A stretch of DNA of 50,825 bases from Propionicimonas sp. (GTDB taxonomy: Bacteria; Actinomycetota; Actinomycetes; Propionibacteriales; Propionibacteriaceae): positions 1 to 50,825 of the forward strand of contig JAPUEM010000135.1 of the NCBI GenBank assembly GCA_027492575.1, in the 5' to 3' direction. Every line of letters begins with the position of its first letter. The stretch's first letter is position 1. This document shows positions 16,362 to 22,940 of the stretch, in pieces. The notes beneath the pieces are model-generated. The model saw only the letters and a list, made by a program, of their open reading frames with translations, searched no databases and was not told where the DNA came from. The position numbers and the translations under genes were made by a program.

Positions 16362-18484
16362 CGCGGGCCCCGTCCGGCCTCCCGGCGATCCCGTTCGGCG
16401 AGTTCGGCCAGCAGCTCGTTGTAGGCCGCCATCTCGTCGACGCCCTCGTCGGCCTCGCGATCGACCTGGGCCGCCTCGCGGCTGTCGCTGCGGAACCACT
16501 GGAAGGCGAGCACCGCGACCGCGATGAAGGCGGGGATCTCCCCGGTGAACCAGGTGATCTGACCGGCGATGTCCTGGTCGGCCAGCAGCGGGCCCACCCA
16601 CTCCACCGCGATCGACTCATAGAACTGCTCGCCGATCACCGCGCGGGCCATCATGATGCCGACCGCGAAGATGGCGTGGAAGGGCATCACCGAGATCAGC
16701 ATGGCGAACCGGACGATCGGCGGCAGCTGCGCCCCGGTGCGGTCGGGCCGGACCAGCAGGTTGAAGAAGAGGAAGCCGGCCAGCATGAAGTGCAGCAGCA
16801 TCAGCTGGTGGGCCCAGTGGTACCGCATCATCCACGGGAAGAGCGGGGTGAAGTAGACCACGAAGAGCGAGCCGATGTAGTTGATCCACAGCACCGGCGG
16901 GCTGAGCAGGAAGCGGACGAACCGGTGCGCGGCCAGCCCTTCGAGCAGATCAAGCACTCCGGGCAGCGGTGGGACAGATCTGCCACTGGATTGCGTCTCC
17001 AGGGCGATGAGAGCCTCCGATTGCCCAGCTGGAGGCAGATCTGTCGAGCCAGCACCCGCCCGCGTGGTCGCAGCGGCGAGCAGGCCGAACGGAGCACCCA
17101 GCACCACCAGCAGCGGCACCATCATGTTCACCGTCATGTGGACGAGCATGTGCCAGCTGAAGACCGCGGTGGAGTACATCCACAGCCCGCTGACCGCCAG
17201 GTAGAGGGTGAGCCCCCAGCCCGCCAGCCACGGGATGAGCCGACTCACCGGCCAGTGCCCCCCTGCGCGGCGCACGCGGGCGACTCCCCAAAGGTAGAGC
17301 CCGATCGCGCTGAGGCAGAGCGCCACCCACAGCAGGTTCGGACGTCCCAGGCCGGCCAGCCGCTCGATGGTCGCCGGCAGGTTCACCTCGTAGCCGAGGT
17401 AGTTGATCTGCGGGGTCTGCTCGACCTCGAACCGGGGCGGCGGAATGTGCGTCATGGCGGTGATCGCCGCCACCCCGAGCACCAGCACCGCCACATCCAG
17501 AGCGACCGACGAACCCCGAACACCGGACGATCCCTGAGCGTCGGACGATCCCTGAGCGTCGGACGATCCCTGAGCTTGTCGAAGGGTCGTCCGCGTCCGC
17601 CAACCCCAGCTCGCCAGCAGCGCCACCAGACATCCCGCCCCGACGAGGAAGGGAGTCCCGGCCGGCGCCGCGAACGGCGACTGCCCGGCCAACTGCTGCC
17701 AGGCGACCAGCGTGTAGCCAGCAGCCATCACCAGGACCAGCGGCACCACCGACCGGTGATAGCGGCGGACCGCGGACGGCTGTGCATCGCTGCCCGCCAG
17801 CGCGGCGAGCACCACCGCGACCGCCCCGCTGCCCAGCACCACGCCGGCCAGCGCGGCCAGCCCCTGGGCGTCGGTGGCCCAGTCGTGATCGAGCCCGACG
17901 CTGACATTGCCGGTGACGGCGACGAAGACGGTCGCCAGCGCGCCGGCGATCCAGCACACCGCAAAGCTCGCGGTCCGAGTCGCGACGTAGGAGACCACGG
18001 TGGTGGCCAGCGCCGCCAGCGCCGTGACGAACCAGGCCAGTGCGCTGGGGGTCGAGGTCAGGTAGAGCCACCAGCCGTCCGGACGCAGCGCGGTGCCGAG
18101 CGGCGCCCCCGCCAGGAAAGTCGGGTTGGCCACGGTCATGAGCAGCGCGGAGACCAGCCAGAGCTGCCCGGCCCGGCCCGTCCAGCCGGCGATGCGCCGC
18201 TGCACGTCGGTCAGCGCGGCGTCCTCGCCGGCGCTGGTGAAGCTCACGATCGCCGCCAGCCCGCCCAGCGTGAACAGCCCGGCCAGCCGCGCCACCAGAT
18301 CGCCCACCACGGAGACCATGCCGGTGAACCCGTCGGCTTGCGCCCGTCCGGGCAGGGCGGGCAGCACCACCAGCAGATCGGCCACCAGCACCGCCGACGC
18401 CAGCGCCAGCCCGACCGCCATCCAGATCAGCCACAGCCCCCGGAAACGGCCGCGCGCGACCCCGTCCTCCGGCTGCTCTGTCAT
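16358..18484 (-). CDS. CopD-CtaG fusion: copper transport / cytochrome c oxidase assembly membrane protein
   Basis: The 708-residue polytopic membrane protein has a CopD-like N-terminal half (about 15-300) and a CtaG_Caa3-type C-terminal half (about 375-660). The latter carries the His/Met-rich motifs FSWHMLVHMTVNMMVPLLVVLG, RYHWAHQLMLLHFMLAGFLFFN and MPFHAIFAVGIMM. Such fusions are known in actinobacteria and are thought to bring copper to the CuA/CuB sites of the terminal oxidase. The protein ends in a charged cytoplasmic tail. It is the first gene of a two-gene unit, with copA starting inside its stop codon. Two repeat insertions lie in loops: an 18-bp tandem REP tract coding AQGSSD repeats (residues 298-320) and a 71-bp element (481-504). 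Confidence 0.9.
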   Translation of the reverse strand: MTEQPEDGVARGRFRGLWLIWMAVGLALASAVLVADLLVVLPALPGRAQADGFTGMVSVVGDLVARLAGLFTLGGLAAIVSFTSAGEDAALTDVQRRIAGWTGRAGQLWLVSALLMTVANPTFLAGAPLGTALRPDGWWLYLTSTPSALAWFVTALAALATTVVSYVATRTASFAVCWIAGALATVFVAVTGNVSVGLDHDWATDAQGLAALAGVVLGSGAVAVVLAALAGSDAQPSAVRRYHRSVVPLVLVMAAGYTLVAWQQLAGQSPFAAPAGTPFLVGAGCLVALLASWGWRTRTTLRQAQGSSDAQGSSDAQGSSGVRGSSVALDVAVLVLGVAAITAMTHIPPPRFEVEQTPQINYLGYEVNLPATIERLAGLGRPNLLWVALCLSAIGLYLWGVARVRRAGGHWPVSRLIPWLAGWGLTLYLAVSGLWMYSTAVFSWHMLVHMTVNMMVPLLVVLGAPFGLLAAATTRAGAGSTDLPPAGQSEALIALETQSSGRSVPPLPGVLDLLEGLAAHRFVRFLLSPPVLWINYIGSLFVVYFTPLFPWMMRYHWAHQLMLLHFMLAGFLFFNLLVRPDRTGAQLPPIVRFAMLISVMPFHAIFAVGIMMARAVIGEQFYESIAVEWVGPLLADQDIAGQITWFTGEIPAFIAVAVLAFQWFRSDSREAAQVDREADEGVDEMAAYNELLAELAERDRREAGRGPR
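16974..17044. repeat. 71-bp palindromic element with ACAGATCT ends, copy 2
   Basis: ACAGATCTGCC (16974-16984) and GGCAGATCTGT (17034-17044) are perfect 11-bp terminal inverted repeats. The total length is 71 bp, the same as the element at 3177-3247. Internal GCCTCCGATTG and CAGCTGGAGGC add a second inverted layer. On the coding (minus) strand it reads TDLPPAG...SSGRSVP, matching the first and last residues of copy 1 while the middle differs. Confidence 0.85.
17525..17592. repeat. 18-bp tandem REP tract inside the CopD-CtaG gene
   Basis: GGACGATCCCTGAGCGTC is repeated exactly at 17525-17542 and 17543-17560. A third partial copy at 17561 runs into a complete REP half (CCTGAGCTTGTCGAAGGG) that closes a hairpin with GGACGA...TCGTCC ends (17561-17592). 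The 18-bp period keeps frame and encodes repeated AQGSSD in a loop between membrane helices. Confidence 0.85.
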
Positions 18485-18877
18485 GTCGCCCTCCGCGTCC
18501 CGACTCGTCTCGGCAGTCTACGCGCGTACCCCGGACGCACTGCCCTCAGCCCAACGGCAACCAGCGCGCTGCGCTGCAGGATTGCTGTTCTGGACGGAAT
18601 CAGCGTGGCCAATCCCGCTCTGCGCGACAGGATTGCTGTTCTCAGCCCCTGCGCGGGGCTGGTAACCGCCATCACGTAGCGCAGCAGATCGACGGACCTC
18701 GTAACTCCGAGCAGAACGACAATCCCGTAGCGCAGGCCTCCTCGTCCCGCTCGATCTCCACACTCCGTCTTGTCCCGAACGTCCGAAACGTCACATCGAA
18801 CCGCAGACGGAGCGGCGGGACGGGCCGAGTGTCCGGCACACGTCGGCAACAATGTGGGGGTGGAGCCTGGCGCGAGG
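18485..18877. other. Divergent intergenic region, 393 bp
   Basis: It separates the minus-strand CopD-CtaG/copA unit from the plus-strand DUF4129 operon and must hold both promoters, but I see no clear -35/-10 pair. Its main content is three 23-bp repeat units (18569-18735). A CGCGGGGCTGG/CCAGC-type GC hairpin lies near 18650-18665. Open frames through it have no recognisable content. Confidence 0.5.
18569..18735. repeat. Three 23-bp intergenic repeats (two direct, one inverted)
   Basis: Units with consensus CTGCGC-N3-(A/G)GGATTG-N3-TTCT lie at 18569-18591 and 18620-18642 in direct orientation, with start points 51 bp apart. An inverted unit lies at 18713-18735 (AGAACGACAATCCCGTAGCGCAG). They form a REP/BIME-like cluster in the divergent promoter region. 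Confidence 0.75.
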
Positions 18878-19582
18878 ATGATGCGGGGCGGCGTGATCGC
18901 CGCGATCGTGCTGATCGTCTTCGGGGCGGCGTCGGCGACGCCGTGGGTGGTGACCTTCAGGTTGCCGCGGTGGGTCGATGACCGGCCACCGGAGGCCGAG
19001 CCGCCGGCGATCACCCTGCCGCCGCAGGAACCCGGGGAGTACAACCCGGCGGTCACCGAGGCCCTGGAGAGAGTCGTGGTCGTGCTGGTCGTCCTGATCG
19101 CGCTGGCCATCGCGGGGTTCGCGCTCCACCGGCTGATCCAGCGGCTGCGCGCGGCCTGGCTTCCGGAGGATCAGGCGGCGCCGGCCGACCAGTTGCCCGG
19201 CGACGAGGTGGCGACGGTGGTCGACATCGCCTCGCTCGCCACCGCGGTGGCGCGGGCGGAGGCGCACCTGACCGGGCAGGCCGAACCGGCGGACGCGGTC
19301 ACCGCCGCCTGGGTCGCGCTCGAGGACGAGGCCGCGCTGCAGGGCAGCTCGCGGGATCCGGCGCAGACCCCCACCGAGTTCACCACGGCCCTGCTCGAAC
19401 ACACCCCGGCACCCGCCGAGGCCGTCACAACGCTGCGAAGGCTCTACCACAAGGCACGATTCACCGAGCATCCGGTCACCGTCGGGGACGTGGCGCGGGC
19501 CCGCCAGGCGCTGAGCCGGATCGCCGAGACGTTGGACGCCCCGGCGTTCAGCGTCCCCGACCGGACGGTGGAACCCTCGTGA
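18878..19582 (+). CDS. DUF4129-type membrane protein of the MoxR/DUF58 operon
   Basis: The protein has about 234 residues. One membrane segment lies near the start (about 4-24), a Pro-rich outer stretch follows, and a second segment sits at about 70-93. The cytoplasmic C-terminal domain has the DUF4129 pattern (EAHLTGQAEPADAVTAAWVALEDEAALQGSSRDPAQTPTEFTTALLE... TLRRLYHKARFTEHPVTVGDVARARQAL), a transglutaminase-associated domain usually found with DUF58 and MoxR. The start is uncertain: ATG at 18878, ATG at 18881, or GTG at 18860 behind a G-run. The stop overlaps the next start by four bases (GTGA). Confidence 0.8.
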   Translation: MMRGGVIAAIVLIVFGAASATPWVVTFRLPRWVDDRPPEAEPPAITLPPQEPGEYNPAVTEALERVVVVLVVLIALAIAGFALHRLIQRLRAAWLPEDQAAPADQLPGDEVATVVDIASLATAVARAEAHLTGQAEPADAVTAAWVALEDEAALQGSSRDPAQTPTEFTTALLEHTPAPAEAVTTLRRLYHKARFTEHPVTVGDVARARQALSRIAETLDAPAFSVPDRTVEPS

Positions 19583-20052
19583 CCCGGCAGTCCCGCGGCC
19601 TCGCCATCCGGGCCGGTGTCATCGCGGCCCTGTGCGCCCTGCTCGGGCTCGGCGGCGTCCTCGACCCCACCCACGCGGCGCTCCTCGGCTGCCTGCTGTT
19701 CGCCGTGCTGAGCCTGCGGTCCGCCTCCGATCAGGTGGACGCCGGCTGGCCGGCCCGCCGGTACACCAACCGCGCCGGCGCCCGGAACAACGTCAGCGAT
19801 CTGGCCTGGCAGGTCTTCGACACCGACCGGCGGGTGCGTGGCAACGTCGTCCAGCGGGTGCGCGGGCTCGCCGTCGCCCGGCTCGCCTCCCTCGGCATCG
19901 ACGCCGCCGACCCCGCCCAGCAAGCCGAGGTCGAACGCCTGCTAGGCCCCCGGGTCGCCGCCGGGCTCGCCTCGGACCAGCGCCCCACCGCCCGCACCCT
20001 GCAAACCTGGCTCGACGCCATCGACCGGCTCGACCCCGAAAGGACCACCTGA
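19579..20052 (+). CDS. Small membrane protein of the MoxR/DUF58 operon
   Basis: The protein has 157 residues and starts at a GTG overlapping the preceding stop. Two hydrophobic segments (about 11-29 and 33-46) are followed by a basic, soluble C-terminal region with NVSDLAWQVFDTDRRVRGNVVQRVRGLAVARLA. A protein of this size and layout commonly sits between DUF4129 and MoxR genes in actinobacteria, but I know no named function. The stop TGA shares its last base with the ATG of the MoxR gene (TGATG), implying translational coupling. Confidence 0.7.
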   Translation: MTRQSRGLAIRAGVIAALCALLGLGGVLDPTHAALLGCLLFAVLSLRSASDQVDAGWPARRYTNRAGARNNVSDLAWQVFDTDRRVRGNVVQRVRGLAVARLASLGIDAADPAQQAEVERLLGPRVAAGLASDQRPTARTLQTWLDAIDRLDPERTT

Positions 20053-21026
20053 TGAGCGATCCCACCCTCTCCGCGGCCGAGGTCGCCCGCCTCGGCGGCG
20101 CCGTCCTCGACGAGGTCGAGACCGCCGTGGTCGGCATGCGCGACACCCTCGAGGTCGCGCTCGCGACCATCCTCGCGGGCGGCCACGTCCTGTTCGAGGA
20201 CGTGCCGGGCACCGGCAAGACGCTGGCCGCGCGCAGCCTCGCCACCACGCTGGGGCTCAGCTTCGCGCGGCTGCAGTGCACCCCCGATCTGCTGCCCAGC
20301 GACATCACCGGTTCGAGCGTCTGGGATCCGCAGCGCGGCGACTTCGTCTTCCGGCCCGGACCGGTCTTCACCGGCCTCTTCCTGGCCGATGAGATCAACC
20401 GGACGGCGCCGAAGACCCAGTCCGCGCTGCTGGAGGCGATGGCCGAACGGCAGGTGACCATCGAGGGCGCCAGCCGTCCGCTGACATTGCCCTTCCATGT
20501 GGTCGCGACCTCCAACCCGGTCGAGTACGAGGGCACCTACCCGTTGCCCGAGGCCCAGCTCGACCGGTTCATGGTGCGACTGGCCGTCGGCTACCCGAGC
20601 CGGGAGGGCGAACGCGAGGTGCTCGTCCGCCGGATCGCGCGGCGGCAGGAGGCCGCCCCGGTCGCGCAGGTCATCGATTCAGCCACCGTGCTGGCCCTGC
20701 AGGCGGGGGTCGAGGCGCTGCCGGTCGATCCGGACGTGGTCTCGTACTGCGTGGATCTCGCCGCCGCCACCCGGCGGCATCCGGCGCTCGAGGTCGGCGC
20801 CTCGCCGCGCGGTTCGCAGAACCTGGTGCTGCTGGCGCGGGCGGTGGCGGCGCTGGACGGCCGCGACTACGTGCTGCCCGAGGACGTCAAGCGCATCGCC
20901 GTCCCGGTGCTGGCCCACCGGCTCACCCTCACCGCGACCGCCTGGGCCTCGGGACGCCGGCCGGAGACGGTCGTCACCGAATTGCTCGCCTCGGTGGCCG
21001 GTCCGGCCACCGTCCGGCAGGGGTGA
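20052..21026 (+). CDS. MoxR family AAA+ ATPase
   Basis: The protein has 324 residues. Walker A is EDVPGTGKTLAAR (about 48-60). Walker B is FLADEINRTAPKTQSALLEAMAERQVT, the MoxR hallmark sequence. Sensor 1 is ATSNPVEYEGTYPLPEAQLDRFM, and the C-terminal lid carries SPRGSQNL. MoxR ATPases act as chaperones that assemble or activate partner complexes, generally together with DUF58 and von Willebrand A proteins. It is in the middle of a five-gene overlapping operon and starts within the previous stop codon. Confidence 0.93.
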   Translation: MSDPTLSAAEVARLGGAVLDEVETAVVGMRDTLEVALATILAGGHVLFEDVPGTGKTLAARSLATTLGLSFARLQCTPDLLPSDITGSSVWDPQRGDFVFRPGPVFTGLFLADEINRTAPKTQSALLEAMAERQVTIEGASRPLTLPFHVVATSNPVEYEGTYPLPEAQLDRFMVRLAVGYPSREGEREVLVRRIARRQEAAPVAQVIDSATVLALQAGVEALPVDPDVVSYCVDLAAATRRHPALEVGASPRGSQNLVLLARAVAALDGRDYVLPEDVKRIAVPVLAHRLTLTATAWASGRRPETVVTELLASVAGPATVRQG

Positions 21027-22300
21027 TGACCCGCTCCCCCGGCTGGCGGACGGTCGGCGCGCATTCCGCGGCGGCCGTCGCCGTCGTGCTCTTCATGGTC
21101 GCGCTCGCGCTGGGCCGTCCGGATGTCGGCCTGCTGGGGGTGCCGGCGCTGCTGGCCGCCCTGTTCAGCCGGACCTCCCCACCCGCCGCGCCGCTCGCCG
21201 TGACCGAGGAACCGGCCGGGCCGGAACCGGGCGGCATCCAATCGGCGGTGCGGGTCACCGGCGCGGACGTGGCCCAGCTGCGGGTCACCGCGCCCGGGCA
21301 CCGGCCCGCCGAGTTCGTGGTGGCGGTGCCGGAGGAGCGGACGATCCGGCTGCGGCTGGCCACCGAGCGCACCGGCCCGCAGCAGACCGCGGTGGTGGAC
21401 GTGGTCGGCCACCAGGGCGACTGGCAGCACGCGGTGCTGTCGGCCGGTGGCAGCGGACGGCTGGTGCTGCCCTCGGCCATGCGGCTGGGGCAGGTGCCGG
21501 TGCCCCGCCGGCTGCGGGGCCTCACCGGGCTGCGGCCGTCCCGCCGCTACGGGGAAGGGAGCGAACTGCGCGACGTCCATCCCTTCGCGCCGGGCGACCG
21601 ACTCAAGCGGATCGACTGGCGGACGACCGCCCGCCGCTCACCGAACCTGGACACTCTCTACGTCCGTAGAGCCTACGCCGATGCCGAGGCGGTGGCGATG
21701 CTGGTGGTCGATTCCCGCGACGATGTCGGGCCCGATCTGCGGACCTGGCGTGGCTTCAGCGAGCAGCGGGTGGACGAGCCGAGCTCCCTCGACCTCGCCC
21801 GGCACGCGGCCGCGAGCGTGGCAAGCGCCCTGGTGGAGACCGGCGACCGGGTGGGCCTGGTGGATCTGGGTCGCGAGGTGCGTCCGCTGCCGCCCGCCTC
21901 GGGCCGGCGGCACCTGCGCCGGGTGCTGCACGGGCTCGCGCTGGCCCGTCCGATCGGCCAGCCGCACCCGGCGGTGCGTCCGCCGCAGCTTCCGGCGGAT
22001 GCGCTGGTCTACCTGTTCAGCACCGCCCTGGACGAGGCCGCCCCGCAGTTGGTGCGCACCTGGCGGAGCCTGGGGCACCCGGTGGTGCTGATCGACACCC
22101 TGCCCGAGGTGCGCCCGGTCGCCGAACCACACCTGGCGATCGCCTGGCGGATCCTGCGCATGGAGCGGCGGCAGCGGCTCGATGAGCTGGCGCGCGAGGG
22201 CGTGCCGATCGTGCGATGGGCGGGCCCGGCCCGGGACGGCGCTTCCACGACGCTGGAGTCGATCGCCCGCGCCGCCGCACGACAGCGGGACTGGCGATGA
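21026..22300 (+). CDS. DUF58 domain protein
   Basis: The 424-residue protein has two N-terminal membrane segments (about 13-32 and 35-47), a beta-rich middle, the DUF58 signature YGEGSELRDVHPFAPGDRLKRIDWRTTARR, and a vWA-like C-terminal fold (AVAMLVVDSRDDVG... ALVYLFSTALDEAAPQLVRTWRSLGHPVVLIDTLPE). The ATG at 21026 shares a base with the MoxR stop; a GTG three bases earlier is the alternative. DUF58 proteins are the usual partners of MoxR ATPases and are anchored at the membrane. The next gene starts within its stop codon (ATGA). Confidence 0.9.
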   Translation: MTRSPGWRTVGAHSAAAVAVVLFMVALALGRPDVGLLGVPALLAALFSRTSPPAAPLAVTEEPAGPEPGGIQSAVRVTGADVAQLRVTAPGHRPAEFVVAVPEERTIRLRLATERTGPQQTAVVDVVGHQGDWQHAVLSAGGSGRLVLPSAMRLGQVPVPRRLRGLTGLRPSRRYGEGSELRDVHPFAPGDRLKRIDWRTTARRSPNLDTLYVRRAYADAEAVAMLVVDSRDDVGPDLRTWRGFSEQRVDEPSSLDLARHAAASVASALVETGDRVGLVDLGREVRPLPPASGRRHLRRVLHGLALARPIGQPHPAVRPPQLPADALVYLFSTALDEAAPQLVRTWRSLGHPVVLIDTLPEVRPVAEPHLAIAWRILRMERRQRLDELAREGVPIVRWAGPARDGASTTLESIARAAARQRDWR

Positions 22301-22896
22301 GGCGCTGGCTGGCCGTGCTCGCCGCAGAACTGCCGCTGCTGCGCGATCTGCCCGATGTCAGCGAGCGCCCCCGGCCCCGGGTGACCGCCGATCTCGGACC
22401 GTCCGTACCCGGCTGGGCGGTGCGGCTGGCGGCCGTCGTGGCGGCGACGGCACTGGTGACGGCGGCAGCCGGCCGCACGACCATGGCCGAGGCGCTGGCC
22501 TGGGGAGTGATCCTGCTGGCCGCCGGCGCGATGGCGGTCTTCCCGTCCGGCGCCGTGGCGCACCTCGCGACGGCGGCCGGCGGAGTGCTGGTGGCGGTCG
22601 GCGGCCACGGTCCGTTCGATCCGGTGGTCTTCGGACTCATCCCGCTCGCCTTCCTCACCGCCCACCTGGCCCGGCGCGCCGAAGGGGTGGGACTCGCCGC
22701 CCGGGTGGAAGTCGCCGCCCTCGTCCGGGGTCTGGGACGCGGCCTCGGCTTCACCGCGGCCACGCTCGGCTTCGGGGCGCTCGCCTTCGTGCTGACCGGG
22801 CACCCCAATCCGCTCGCGGTGGTCGCGGGTGGCGCCGCCCTGGTCGTCCTCACCTGGCTGCTCTTCGTCCGGCTACCGCCGGCAGCCCGTGGGTAG
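22297..22896 (+). CDS. Membrane protein, last gene of the MoxR/DUF58 operon
   Basis: The 199-residue protein has about five hydrophobic segments (roughly 45-61, 68-83, 87-104, 108-122 and 150-190) and no recognisable catalytic motif. Its ATG overlaps the DUF58 stop by four bases. Sequence and position suggest an integral membrane subunit or accessory of the MoxR/DUF58 system; the family is not known to me. Confidence 0.7.
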   Translation: MRRWLAVLAAELPLLRDLPDVSERPRPRVTADLGPSVPGWAVRLAAVVAATALVTAAAGRTTMAEALAWGVILLAAGAMAVFPSGAVAHLATAAGGVLVAVGGHGPFDPVVFGLIPLAFLTAHLARRAEGVGLAARVEVAALVRGLGRGLGFTAATLGFGALAFVLTGHPNPLAVVAGGAALVVLTWLLFVRLPPAARG

Positions 22897-22905
22897 GAGT
22901 GCGCA

Positions 22906-22932
22906 CTGAACACCTCCTCGCGAGGTGTTTAG
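22906..22932. promoter_or_regulatory. Strong hairpin / operator just before the GMC oxidoreductase
   Basis: CTGAACACCTC (22906-22916) pairs with GAGGTGTTTAG (22922-22932) around CTCGC, giving an 11-bp stem with one G-U pair. The inner 8 bp, AACACCTC/GAGGTGTT, are a perfect inverted repeat. It begins 10 bases after the previous stop and ends 8 bases before the next ATG. It may terminate the MoxR operon or bind a TetR-type repressor; the short T-run makes a terminator weak. Confidence 0.55.
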
Positions 22933-22940
22933 CTTCCGGC

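Noticed and set aside
14814..18679. Long plus-strand frames opposite copA and CopD-CtaG (14814-16424, 16676-18679)
   Set aside because: Antisense shadows: His/Arg/Gln-rich with no recognisable family, while the minus strand encodes clear membrane proteins.
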